DNA of 64,000 nucleotides from assembly GCA_964350435.1 (NCBI GenBank), contig CAYGJS010000010.1, forward strand, positions 5,679-69,678, in the 5' to 3' direction. This stretch comes from TMED27 sp964350435 (lineage in GTDB: Bacteria > Pseudomonadota > Alphaproteobacteria > Micavibrionales > Micavibrionaceae). Below the pieces are notes generated by a model. It worked only from the letters and a program-made list of their open reading frames with translations, was not told the origin of the DNA and made no database searches. Position 1 is the first letter of the stretch, and the number at the start of each line of letters is the position of its first letter. The position numbers were made by a program, and so were the translations under genes. Below are positions 11,101 through 17,855 of the stretch, one piece after another.

Positions 11101-13530
11101 TCCGGCGGTCACGCTACGGATGGTTATGGCGCGGATGGTATTCATGTTCGCAATGTTTCCTATGAATCTGGTCAGAGCGTTTACGCCGGCGGGGAAGAAG
11201 CAGGCTATTACGGTGGCTATGCTGTTGATATTATCGGTAATCACATCGACACCACAGCCGATGACGGGATCGAAGTTCTGAATTCACAATCAGCCTTCAT
11301 CTACGACAATGAAATCGACAATGCCGGTTTGGGTTACGAAGCAAAATCATATTACGGCAGCATCGAGGGTTACTACAGCACGCTGGGTTACTACGGCGGC
11401 CTTCCTGACTCTGTTGAAGTGCAAGCTCTGGATTACTACGGCGGCTTGAACATCAATGGTTATGGACAAGGAAGCCTCACCTCCTCGCAAGGCAATGATG
11501 GTCAAGGCGTCAAACGTCGCATCGGCGGTGACAAAGGCGGTGACGCGATCCATGTTGAAAATGTCGGCAACGAAGTCCTAAATTCGGAGGGTGGTTACTA
11601 CGGCGGCAGCTTCCAGCCATATGGCGTTGTCATTCTTGAAAACGATATCGAATTCACAGCCGATGACGGCATCGAAGTTGTCAATTCAGGTCGTACCCGC
11701 ATTGAGGACAATGATATCGATGATGTCGGCGTTGGGTATTATGCTGGCTCAGGCTATGAAAACGGCGACTCCGGCTTGTTTGACGGATATTTCGGCGGTC
11801 AGTTCTCCGTGCTCGACGGTCTCCTTGACCCCGGTTTCTACAGCTATAGCTATGATATCGGGACGGACCAGCAAGTTGGTGCAAACGGTGAAGGCGGTTT
11901 CGGCAATGACGCGATCCATGTCCGGGGCGTGATCGCTGAAGGCTACGTACCGGATGAATATTTTGGCAGCAGCATCGGAAGACCGTATTTCGACGGTACA
12001 AGCGTTGAGATCTTCGGCAACACCATCAACAATGTTGCGGATGACGGAATTCAGGTTCTGGCCAGCGGTAACACGGTGATTGGTGGATTGGGCGAAGGCG
12101 AAGCCAACGTCATCAACAATACCGGCCTTGCCGAAAGCAATTACTTTGGTGGTTATTTCGGCGGCTACTTCGGCGGCCTTGCTGAAGAAAGCGAGTATGG
12201 TGCCAACTATTATGGCTTTAACGTCACAGGCCTACAGGATGAAAAAGGCGGCGATGGCATCCATGTCAGAAACGGCTTCCTGCTGGATGAACGCAAAGAT
12301 ACACTGCGGGTGAGCTCGACAGACCCTTACTTCTTGCTGACAGATGTCGACATCGTTGGTAACCAAATCACCAATGCCGGTGACGATGGTATCGAGGCTG
12401 AAGGCATTTACAACCTTCTGATCGACAGCAACACTGTGACCGACTCAGGCGATGAAGGCACCTTGATCCTTAGCGGCGATTCGTTTGATCGTGACTATTA
12501 CGGAGACATCAATAACATCCAGACATTCCTGGTTGGTGACTCTGACGGCTATTATTCCTCAATCCCTGACCAGTCAGTGATTGTATCGAATAACCAAGTC
12601 AGCGGTTCCGGTGCCAACGGCCTCCATGTTCAAGGCTCTGGCCATGACAGCGTGAAAGTCTTCGGTAACACCTTCACCGATAATGGCGGCATCGACACAA
12701 GCGGTGAAGAGCCAGTGATCCTTGGTGCAAACGCACGCTTCGAAAGCGGCCAGATTGATCTGACCAGCGACGAAGACGGTGAAACACCGAATAACTTCAT
12801 CAACACAACCGGTACGCCAGCGGTCGGTCTGCAATTCGAAAACGCGCCGGGCATCCTGCCAAGCGAGCTGACAATCGTTGACCTGACATTGGGCAACAGC
12901 GTCTTCAACGGCTACACACCGGGCGGAAGCTTCTATGTTCGCTTTGAAAACGGTGCGATCCTCGAAGATGACGGTTCGGTGATCGAGATCGAAGGAACGG
13001 ATGCAAACTTTGATGGTATCCGCCCTGGAACCTTCCCGGGTGAAGCTCTGCCACAAACCACTTTGGACTTTATCGAAGACCGTCTCTTTGACGCTGACGA
13101 TTCAATCGCCAATGGTCGGGGGCAGATTTTCGTGGGCACTGTTGCGGAATCTCTCTTCACGATTGAAAACTTCGAAGACTTTATCCGTCAGCTTGATGGT
13201 GTACCGCAAGACGCACCAGTCGCGAATCTGACAATAACAGGCTTGCCGCCTGTGCAGCTGGACCCGCAAGCGTTGAATAATATCGAGCCAGCAGCAGGCG
13301 GAGAACCTACACCAGAGCAGCTGGCAAATATTACGCCTGCCGCGGGTGAAGGAGAAGGATCTCCCGTTGAACCGCAGGATATCGAACCGGCTGCCGGTGG
13401 CGATGAAGTAAGCTGCTGGTCTGATGCCCTGAACACGGCTGAAAACGGCGCTGTAACGAATTACAGCTTCGGTGGAACATTCGAAGACAGCATCGCCGCT
13501 AATGCAACATGCGGCGCGCAGGAAGGCTAA
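5134..13530 (+). CDS. Giant two-partner secretion exoprotein (TpsA) with parallel beta-helix and Tyr/Gly-rich modules
   Basis: This 2798-residue surface or secreted protein is the likely cargo of the divergent TpsB. Residues 1-42 are an extended signal peptide (cleavage after ALA). Residues 43 to about 300 form the TPS/haemagglutination-activity domain, with the typical NNGIFVGADGFVDAQ and NNGTINARAGKVAF strands. Residues to about 800 continue as a beta-solenoid. From about 810 the protein becomes NosD-like PbH1 repeats (N-x-I-x-x-x-G-x-D-G-I/V-x-V). Residues about 1493-2430 are long modules alternating DDGIEV and DGI[SH]VRNV, with YYGG/YFGG loops. The tail has three PAAG motifs and two Cys (2761, 2793). 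The only six Cys fall in pairs (113/117, 385/392, 2761/2793). I see no toxin domain or immunity gene, so an adhesin or matrix role is likelier than contact-dependent inhibition. The start has GAGAAGGAAA upstream. Confidence 0.92.
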   Translation: MSNYQARKNATTRFKLTQKRLLATTAMTAAGLLALMPGKALADNWVDLREVSGQANTDLTQANTTNINIVDGRVVMEGDLDITENWTVNVNDGDGVFRDTENDPTYIFGRLNCSGTCHVLDNNGIFVGADGFVDAQAVILSTGELNNTNEFMQTGRVVLDNISGAAGNIGITNNGSINVAEGGLAALVSGKVSNNGTINARAGKVAFAAGEQVTIDLYGDGLYEVAVEGEIADAVIDNQGAINAAGGVVSMDVKTAKGAVDNLINLDGEVNVASVSTKGGKIILSAEGADVKIGGKLDASGTSGGDVAINAENIEVASAAEISVDGSNQGGTALIEAADSLIFRGTLSAEGENSDIAFIGTGGEFDGELVLGNSANVLIDPEDVCITDGTACANTDGIMTVRATRIANALRNTSNTTFTITTSGAGTGEGDLEVADAIDARGGTGVKNLLRLHAHDDVYINAALTGTENVGGTSFEILGDFDGSGGNADVFVNAAIDTNGGGLFIRTADDIEIHSAITTNGGNANFKSFVTNPGNQSDFLISSTGSLDTTNGAGLAGNVEIVGDEVKISTSSGTKIDAGNGTVTIKRTKDGSIWVKESGQVPGVMNISEGELDAITSAKTALGGDKTKFIIVDTIDATSTDTLELNAYDYITFTGPADFANLDVNTKNIGVVGPNGAALKADSIDFNANSVTLNIDLDSADIDGTATSVFVNEGAQISDGVRVAKDGAGTVKVDDSTYTENVLVDKDVIVQGTNANISAKNGVRINPETIVQGNGGSTFTVTASGATIDGFTILADAGQAGVKTVNASNVVLKNNIISSIVGSTGHTGISIEGGSNNNVHNNLIQNFDKDGVYAGFTTDLVLATNQIEDVGRHGIYALRTEGTTVSNNMFSRTGKDGVYALVGDNMTVSGNMITDAGDDGVDLDKIINSTVTNNVINGTDEEGIEVGADYDGSTSSSTLISGNTINNTDNGTGILVDNIASSNITDNTLDTLGVDGIRVLSEGGRSDVTSISYNQISNTYDDGIHVSGGASATIYSNVIEGAGFNTTGGGLEAGGSAIDTDLGDGIKVEGVGLFSEPVIEDLSADSIGYGEGSVADIAEVKIYDNAISITTGDGIDAENNNNVYINTNLIGHADDHGINVNGFATTEVSDNAITSVGKRGINVNGNSDDELKLVTERPSLSGFDSIYAGIFGNKVLLTGGHGIYVSGVNGESNLPTMMTFGANPEFGNYGWNVNIAGNEVVMTGNDGIAAIDNGSTRIAQNDVLMAGMGEGLAGVIDQINVFAAFAINPPSFFPASVTQAVEVVSEYDPAFTWNWGEGNGIYVSGANSLGPNGWAIDVNNNNVDYTGGHGIYTRSAPNAYIHDNVVNYAGVATTQHEGYDSMLDLLSSGPFAPEQHFGGGSPTTYSNLDSASLNAAPWSESWTNQAPSRRNLWVGQDLTDTVGEHITPTDILEYQTADGIHVFDIRTNEYPGDVFWPVTSVNAGVVTEGSYNASEYNVVVQGNTVSFTGDDGIDVNNITGRVLIGGYDQETEGNGVSDAGYGGGEYYDAGDYFGADGISVRNVEQGYYGYPTWDIVNVESGTGGVDSYYGGNQYVGYAVDIIGNTIDITADDGIEVIDSESTLIQNNTISNIGVGQEDRGYYGYYGSYQPYGADGISVRNVGQYEDNIWVPFSAGLNPGGEASGATFISYAVVVDGNDIDNTGDDGIEVVNAGRTLITGNEIDNVGLVAEDSYFGGGLDNYDEYGTSDGYGGDGIHVRNVYQGGNIRLMGNAQEQGGISEGYYGRLFAVDILDNKIARTGDDGIEVVDSGRTIIEANDIDDVGANNEGTVNYYIQYYGSDISSGYFGEEYGSTSDRQGSGADGISVRNVYEEQGYFGGDYSVSVANNNAGGLDDPYYGGGSQYDPYALVLLGNNIDRTGDDGIEVVGAGRTIIEDNLINDAGVSQHVNGSGYINVNYSYDYYGGLVNTSLQSGYYGSGYISVDAGINASSGGHATDGYGADGIHVRNVSYESGQSVYAGGEEAGYYGGYAVDIIGNHIDTTADDGIEVLNSQSAFIYDNEIDNAGLGYEAKSYYGSIEGYYSTLGYYGGLPDSVEVQALDYYGGLNINGYGQGSLTSSQGNDGQGVKRRIGGDKGGDAIHVENVGNEVLNSEGGYYGGSFQPYGVVILENDIEFTADDGIEVVNSGRTRIEDNDIDDVGVGYYAGSGYENGDSGLFDGYFGGQFSVLDGLLDPGFYSYSYDIGTDQQVGANGEGGFGNDAIHVRGVIAEGYVPDEYFGSSIGRPYFDGTSVEIFGNTINNVADDGIQVLASGNTVIGGLGEGEANVINNTGLAESNYFGGYFGGYFGGLAEESEYGANYYGFNVTGLQDEKGGDGIHVRNGFLLDERKDTLRVSSTDPYFLLTDVDIVGNQITNAGDDGIEAEGIYNLLIDSNTVTDSGDEGTLILSGDSFDRDYYGDINNIQTFLVGDSDGYYSSIPDQSVIVSNNQVSGSGANGLHVQGSGHDSVKVFGNTFTDNGGIDTSGEEPVILGANARFESGQIDLTSDEDGETPNNFINTTGTPAVGLQFENAPGILPSELTIVDLTLGNSVFNGYTPGGSFYVRFENGAILEDDGSVIEIEGTDANFDGIRPGTFPGEALPQTTLDFIEDRLFDADDSIANGRGQIFVGTVAESLFTIENFEDFIRQLDGVPQDAPVANLTITGLPPVQLDPQALNNIEPAAGGEPTPEQLANITPAAGEGEGSPVEPQDIEPAAGGDEVSCWSDALNTAENGAVTNYSFGGTFEDSIAANATCGAQEG
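9610..12420 (+). repeat. Modular repeat region inside tpsA
   Basis: About eight to nine diverged modules, each roughly 80-130 codons long, encode an alternation of a DDGIEV[VL][ND]SGRT turn, an N-x-I-D-D-V-G turn, a Tyr/Gly-rich insertion, a GADGI[SH]VRNV turn and a second Tyr/Gly-rich insertion. Copies differ at many synonymous sites, so the expansion is not recent. Insertion lengths vary strongly between modules while the core turns are kept. Confidence 0.85.
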
Positions 13531-13554
13531 GCCATCCCTTAAACATAGAATTTA

Positions 13555-13583
13555 AAAAGCCCCTTTCATAAAGGGGCTTTTTT
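13555..13583 (+). terminator. Rho-independent terminator of tpsA
   Basis: A perfect hairpin AAAGCCCCTTT-cat-AAAGGGGCTTT with a T tract lies about 25 nt after the tpsA stop. Confidence 0.93.
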
Positions 13584-13719
13584 ATGGGCCCCAATAATCA
13601 GCCTTGACCTATTTTCCGCAATACGGAATATTTAAACCATTGTTTTTTATTAAACATCCATTTACTATTCTTCTTTAGTGTATTGTTGAGCGCACACAAA
13701 ATAATTTAGGACTTCTTTT

Positions 13720-14340
13720 ATGTATCACGATAATCAATGGAATGCAGTTCAGGGCGATGAACTTGCCGGGTTTTTGGAACAGATCAATCCCATAGACGGC
13801 AAACACCGTGTAGCCCCTGAAACCACTCAGGTGCAATGGCGTACGCTCCCTTTTTACGACCAGGTTGCCCTTATCCGCGTGAAAGAGCCAAGCTGGGTGA
13901 ACCAAAACCTGTACGTATATTACCTGACCGATCAGGGCAATCTTTTCCGCCTCAACGGCACGTCACCGCCAATCCATGAAGTCAACGCCAAGGCTCCGAT
14001 TAAGGTCACCGAAGCCAATGTCCTCGAATATCTTCGCTTCTTTTGCTTTTTCGTTCGCGGCGAAGAAGGCCCGTTCTACATCGCCGAAACGATGGAAGAC
14101 CCGAATATGCCCACTGAAATGGATGACACCACCCGCTCCGTTATTGAAGGCACTATTCGCGGCGCCTCTTTTGAGGGCGTAAATGATCAGGGTCACTTTC
14201 TCTGCGACGCCGTCGTCTTCTACTCCAACGCCCTGTTCATCGCCAATTTCGCCGTTCAGCCCACAGGCATGATCGAAATGCTGGACGATGAACCGATCGC
14301 CGCTGATCTGCCCGTCAAGGTTGACGTTCCCGTTTCTTAA
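13720..14340 (+). CDS. Conserved-looking cytoplasmic protein of unknown function
   Basis: This 206-residue protein belongs to no family I recognise. It has no signal peptide or membrane segment. It is acidic, with an aromatic-rich middle (NQNLYVYYLTDQGNLFRLNG, about residues 66-85, then EYLRFFCFFVRGEEGPFYI, about 102-120), so a compact alpha/beta or beta fold is plausible. The ATG at 13720 is about 190 nt beyond tpsA and separated from it by a terminator, so it is a separate transcription unit. Its position between tpsA and an outer-membrane protein may mean it belongs to the same accessory locus, but nothing in the sequence shows a function. Confidence 0.8.
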   Translation: MYHDNQWNAVQGDELAGFLEQINPIDGKHRVAPETTQVQWRTLPFYDQVALIRVKEPSWVNQNLYVYYLTDQGNLFRLNGTSPPIHEVNAKAPIKVTEANVLEYLRFFCFFVRGEEGPFYIAETMEDPNMPTEMDDTTRSVIEGTIRGASFEGVNDQGHFLCDAVVFYSNALFIANFAVQPTGMIEMLDDEPIAADLPVKVDVPVS

Positions 14341-14374
14341 AAACCCCCGCGCATGAAATCGCCGCTTTTAACCC

Positions 14375-14422
14375 ATAGCAATTTTTGCTATCATTGATTT
14401 AAATCGCTTCGTTCTGAAGCGA
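14375..14422. repeat. Two inverted repeats upstream of the outer-membrane protein gene
   Basis: A perfect 7-bp palindrome ATAGCAA-ttt-TTGCTAT (14375-14391) and a perfect 7-bp hairpin TCGCTTC-gttct-GAAGCGA (14404-14422) lie 53-100 nt before the start at 14475. Neither has a T tract. They could be an operator, a leader structure or the end of the preceding transcript. Confidence 0.45.
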
Positions 14423-14474
14423 CAATTTCCAATATTTGCCAATCCCCCCCGCCCTCTCCCCATAGGAGCGCATC

Positions 14475-15122
14475 ATGAAAAATAAAACTTTAACCTTAGC
14501 GATGATCCTCAGCGCCTCAACACTTGCATTATCAGGCGCCGCAAACGCCCAGACCAGTCGCATTTACTTCGCCGGATATCTTGGCCTGAACACCTATGAT
14601 GATCAGGAGTTTTCGGAAAAAAGCACCAATAGCATCGGTGATTTTGAACTGGACGGCGCCACATCTTTCGCAGGGGCGATAGGCCTGCGTCTTTCCCGCC
14701 AGTTCCGTCTGGAAGGCGAGTTATCCTATCGCAACGCTGAGTTCAAAAATGTTGATGTCGCAGGGGTTGGCAGCTTTGGCGCAGGCGGTGAAATCGACAC
14801 AAACATCGCCATGGCTAATATTTATTACGATTTTGACGTGCCATGGAAAATCCAGCCCTATATCGGCGGCGGTTTGGGATACGCCTGGCATGGCGGCGAG
14901 CTGAGCGATGGCTCCGGCACGCTCGGCAATGCCAATATCGAGGCCACGGGCCTGGTCTGGAACGCCGCCGCAGGAATCAAATATCGTCCCCGCACAGATT
15001 TTGCCTACACCCTTGGTTACCGTTACCTGAGTTCTCCGGATCTCAGCTTCGGGGATTACGAGCTGGACTACCGCAGCCACGAATTCAGGCTCGGCTTCGA
15101 ATGGGATCTCCCCGTTCGCTAA
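14475..15122 (+). CDS. Small outer-membrane beta-barrel protein
   Basis: The 215-residue precursor has a signal peptide (1-26, cleavage after ANAQ or ANA). The mature part has alternating hydrophobic and polar residues typical of an eight-stranded OmpA/OmpX-like or porin-like (OMP_b-brl) barrel. Recognisable strands include IYFAGYLGLNTYDD, RQFRLEGELSYRNAEF, IQPYIGGGLGYAWHG and YTLGYRYLSSPDLSFG. The pattern 'PYIGGGLGY' is common in this superfamily. The C-terminus FRLGFEWDLPVR lacks the usual terminal Phe, but Phe and Trp occur in the last strand. GGAG (ATAGGAGCGCATC) before the ATG supports the start. A clear terminator follows. The role (adhesion, surface structure) cannot be told from the sequence. 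Confidence 0.88.
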   Translation: MKNKTLTLAMILSASTLALSGAANAQTSRIYFAGYLGLNTYDDQEFSEKSTNSIGDFELDGATSFAGAIGLRLSRQFRLEGELSYRNAEFKNVDVAGVGSFGAGGEIDTNIAMANIYYDFDVPWKIQPYIGGGLGYAWHGGELSDGSGTLGNANIEATGLVWNAAAGIKYRPRTDFAYTLGYRYLSSPDLSFGDYELDYRSHEFRLGFEWDLPVR

Positions 15123-15165
15123 ACAAGTTAAACTGCGTAAGCTATAAACCATATGATCGACCTCC

Positions 15166-15198
15166 AAAGCCTCGGAAGAAATCCGGGGCTTTTTCTTT
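15166..15198 (+). terminator. Terminator after the outer-membrane protein gene
   Basis: A 10-bp stem AAAGCCTCGG with CCGGGGCTTT (one G-T pair) is followed by TTTTTCTTTT. It lies upstream of the preferred start of the next gene (15234), which argues against that gene starting at 15153. Confidence 0.85.
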
Positions 15199-15233
15199 TG
15201 CCCATCGCCCCGCGCCGCACTATATTCACTCCC

Positions 15234-16436
15234 ATGAAAAAGAATTTTGATATTGTGATTGTGGGCGGCGGCTTGGCGGGGCTGAGCCTATCCTGCTTAC
15301 TTGGCCATGGTGGCCTGAGCGTGGCCTGCGTCGATCAGGCCGACCCGAAAATCAAACCGCAAGACCTCCGCACAACAGCGATTTCTTATGGCTCCCGGCA
15401 AATTCTCGAACGCACGGGCGTCTGGCCGCGCATCAAAGAAACCTGCCCGATCAAGGATATCCAGATTCTTGATGGCGGCTCGCCTGTGCTTCTTGAATTC
15501 ATCAGCGGCGAAGTCGAAGACAAAGCCTTCGGCTGGATCGTCGATAACCACGACCTTAAAACGGCATTGCTGGCGGAGATGAAATCCCTCAAAACCATTT
15601 CCCACATCGCCCCCGCCAAGGTCGCGGATTATGAACTCGGCGAGCAAGGCGGTAAAGTCCACCTCGAAGGGGACGAAACCCTCACCGCAAAACTCATCGT
15701 CGGCGCAGACGGCAGAAATTCCCAAACGCGGTTATGGATGGAGCGCCATTTCGACCTGCATACGCGGCAATGGAGTTACAATCAACGCGCCGTCATCTGC
15801 ACCGCCGCCCACGAAAACCCGCATAATAATATCGCTGTCGAGCATTTCTTCCCCGCCGGTCCCTTAGCCATCCTGCCCGCCGCCGATGATAAGGGCGGCG
15901 CGCACCGCTCCTCCGTTGTCTTCACTGAACACGGCCCCGAAAAGGCCTCTATGATGCGCCTCAGCGACACCGAATTCGAAACCCTGCTGTCCGAAAGGTT
16001 TCCCGACTGGTACGGCGCCGTCCATATGGTCGGGCGCAGAGCATGCTATCCACTCGGTCTTGTCCACGCCGACCGCTATATCGCCCATAAAGGCGGCGCA
16101 GGCATGGTGCTGGTCGCGGACGCCGCGCATGGCATTCACCCGATCGCGGGGCAGGGGCTTAACCTCGGCTTCCGTGATCTGGGTGAACTCTCCACCCTTG
16201 TAAACACCGCCCATGCCAACGGCAAAGACATCGCTGCGTTAGAGCTTCTCGAAACCTATCAACGCCGCCGCCGCCCCGATAACATGGCGATGGTGGCCAT
16301 GACAGATGGACTTAACCGATTGTTTTCAAATAATTTAAAGTCTGTACGCTTCTTAAGGCGTACAGGCCTCAAAATCGTCTCCCGCCTCAAACCCGCCAAG
16401 GATTTCTTCATGAAACAGGCCATGGGGGATCGCTAA
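15234..16436 (+). CDS. UbiH/UbiF/VisC-type FAD-dependent hydroxylase
   Basis: This 400-residue flavoprotein monooxygenase belongs to the UbiH/COQ6 group, which hydroxylates the ring of ubiquinone precursors. The N-terminal dinucleotide-binding motif is FDIVIVGGGLAGLSLSCLLG (about residues 4-23). The DG motif is LIVGADGRNSQTR (about 155-167). The FAD/ribityl motif is VLVADAAHGIHPIAGQGLNL (about 292-311), with the family hallmark H-P-I-A-G-Q-G-L-N. I chose the ATG at 15234 (MKKNFDIV) because the GxGxxG motif belongs near the N-terminus and the upstream in-frame ATG lies before a terminator hairpin. The patatin gene begins 1 nt after its stop, so the two are probably co-transcribed. Which ring position it modifies is not decidable here. 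Confidence 0.9.
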   Translation: MKKNFDIVIVGGGLAGLSLSCLLGHGGLSVACVDQADPKIKPQDLRTTAISYGSRQILERTGVWPRIKETCPIKDIQILDGGSPVLLEFISGEVEDKAFGWIVDNHDLKTALLAEMKSLKTISHIAPAKVADYELGEQGGKVHLEGDETLTAKLIVGADGRNSQTRLWMERHFDLHTRQWSYNQRAVICTAAHENPHNNIAVEHFFPAGPLAILPAADDKGGAHRSSVVFTEHGPEKASMMRLSDTEFETLLSERFPDWYGAVHMVGRRACYPLGLVHADRYIAHKGGAGMVLVADAAHGIHPIAGQGLNLGFRDLGELSTLVNTAHANGKDIAALELLETYQRRRRPDNMAMVAMTDGLNRLFSNNLKSVRFLRRTGLKIVSRLKPAKDFFMKQAMGDR

Positions 16437-16437
16437 A

Positions 16438-17508
16438 ATGCCCGTCAAAGAGCAAGACAATAGTCAAGATCAAAAAATCATCAACCTCGCCCTGCAAGGC
16501 GGCGGCTCGCATGGCGCGTTCACATGGGGCGTTCTTGATGCCTTTCTGGAAGATAGCCGACTGGACTTCGAAGCCATCAGCGCCACTTCTGCAGGGGCAA
16601 TGAACGCCGCCGCTATGGCCCAAGGCTTAAGCCAAGATGGCAAAGAAGGCGGGCGCGCAGTGCTGGAAAAATTTTGGCGCGGCGTGTCCGATGCGGGCGC
16701 GTTCTATAACCCTTTCGCCGAAACCCATAATGCGGTGACAAAATTCTGGAACCTCGATAAAAATCCGGCCTTCGCGCAAGTCCAGTCCATGGTTGAAGGT
16801 ATGATGGGAAGTGTTTCTCCGTATCTTTCAAACCCTATGAATATCAACCCTCTTCGCGAAGTTCTCGAAGATGTCATCAATATCAAGGATATCCATGCCT
16901 GCGATTGCCTGGAGCTTTTCATCACCGCCACTAATGTCCGCACGGGCAACCCGACAATTTTCGGCAATAAAGACGTAACGATAGACTCTCTGCTGGCCTC
17001 TGCCACTTTGCCCTATTTCGCCCACGCCATTGAGATCAAAGGGCAGGCCTATTGGGACGGCGGTTATATGGGCAACCCCTCACTCTGGCCGCTCTTTTAC
17101 AACGCCAAAGCCCGCGATATTCTTATCATCCACGTCAATCCCGTGACCCGCGACGATATCCCGACTGAAATCGCCGATATTGATAACCGCCTCAATGAAA
17201 TCACCTTTAATTCCGCGCTGCTCAAGGAGCTCCGCGCAATCGACTTCGTAAAGCGCCTCATCAACGAAGATATGCTGAAAGACGAATATAAAGACCAGTA
17301 TAAGGATATCCTGCTCCACGCCGTGCGCGCCGAAGCCACAATGCAGCACCTCTCCGCCGCCAGCAAATTCAACACCGATTGGGCATTCCTGACCCAGCTT
17401 CGCGATAAAGGCCGCGTTGAAGGCAAAAAATGGCTCAAAGCCCATTTCAAAGATGTCGGCACCCGCTCCAGCGTAGATATCCAGCGCGATTACCTGAATA
17501 AGAATTAA
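16438..17508 (+). CDS. Patatin-like phospholipase (RssA-type)
   Basis: The 356-residue protein is a patatin-family serine lipase. The oxyanion motif is LQGGGSHGAFTWGVLD (about residues 15-30). The nucleophile elbow is SATSAGAMNAA (G-x-S-x-G variant A-T-S-A-G, Ser about 49). The catalytic Asp is in YWDGGYMGNPSLWPL (about 204-218). There is no signal peptide, so it is probably cytoplasmic or membrane-associated. Physiological substrates of this bacterial group are mostly unknown. The start follows the UbiH-like stop by 1 nt. Translational coupling is likely. The C-terminal third is alpha-helical and Lys-rich, as usual for the alphaproteobacterial branch. Confidence 0.92.
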   Translation: MPVKEQDNSQDQKIINLALQGGGSHGAFTWGVLDAFLEDSRLDFEAISATSAGAMNAAAMAQGLSQDGKEGGRAVLEKFWRGVSDAGAFYNPFAETHNAVTKFWNLDKNPAFAQVQSMVEGMMGSVSPYLSNPMNINPLREVLEDVINIKDIHACDCLELFITATNVRTGNPTIFGNKDVTIDSLLASATLPYFAHAIEIKGQAYWDGGYMGNPSLWPLFYNAKARDILIIHVNPVTRDDIPTEIADIDNRLNEITFNSALLKELRAIDFVKRLINEDMLKDEYKDQYKDILLHAVRAEATMQHLSAASKFNTDWAFLTQLRDKGRVEGKKWLKAHFKDVGTRSSVDIQRDYLNKN

Positions 17509-17521
17509 TTCAGTAAATTGA

Positions 17522-17551
17522 TTGACAACCCTGCGGCTTTAACGCTATAAA
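17522..17551 (+). promoter_or_regulatory. rpmH promoter
   Basis: TTGACA (17522-17527), a 17-nt spacer and CTATAA (17545-17550) form a near-consensus vegetative promoter about 70 nt before rpmH. It overlaps nothing else. Confidence 0.7.
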
Positions 17552-17619
17552 CCGCTTACTTTTAAGAATACTTTGATATGAGGCGCCCCTAGAGCTTAAA
17601 AAGCCACGGCGAATTTGAA

Positions 17620-17754
17620 ATGAAACGCACATTCCAACCATCAAACCTTGTTCGCGCACGCCGTCACGGATTCCGCGCGCGTATGGCAACAAAAAATGGC
17701 CGCGCTGTTATTGCGCGTCGCCGTGCCAAAGGCCGTAAAAAGCTCAGCGCGTAA
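17620..17754 (+). CDS. rpmH: 50S ribosomal protein L34
   Basis: This 44-residue, extremely basic protein starts MKRTFQPSNLVRARRHGFRA and ends GRKKLSA. This is the canonical L34 sequence (MKRT[FY]QPS...R.HGFR.RM.T..GR.V...RR.KGR..L). It binds 23S rRNA in the large subunit. It heads the conserved rpmH-rnpA-yidD-yidC cluster and has its own strong promoter. A hairpin with a T tract between it and rnpA may reduce read-through so that L34 is made in excess over RnpA. Confidence 0.98.
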   Translation: MKRTFQPSNLVRARRHGFRARMATKNGRAVIARRRAKGRKKLSA

Positions 17755-17794
17755 GCCAATACCGCTTTCCCTGCGAAAGCAGGGATTTCAAAAC

Positions 17795-17828
17795 AAGGCG
17801 CGATGCTTCCAAAGCTCCGCGCCTTTTT
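17795..17828 (+). terminator. Terminator or attenuator between rpmH and rnpA
   Basis: An 8-bp stem AAGGCGCG with CGCGCCTT (17795-17802, 17818-17825) is followed by TTT. A second GC-rich hairpin, CCCTGC-gaaa-GCAGGG, lies just upstream (about 17769-17784). Partial termination here would fit the different amounts of L34 and RnpA needed (inference). Confidence 0.7.
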
Positions 17829-17855
17829 GTATGGTTGTAAACGGAGCGCTCCATA

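Noticed and set aside
9610..12420. CRISPR-like array
   Set aside because: The repeats are long, diverged, in frame and of variable spacing; they encode protein modules.
5134..13530. Reading the giant exoprotein as a contact-dependent inhibition (CdiA) toxin
   Set aside because: No VENN-like pretoxin motif, no variable C-terminal toxin domain and no small immunity gene directly downstream; the C-terminus is an acidic PAAG tail.
15153..15233. Upstream start for the UbiH-type hydroxylase
   Set aside because: The extra codons overlap a terminator hairpin and push the nucleotide-binding motif away from the N-terminus.
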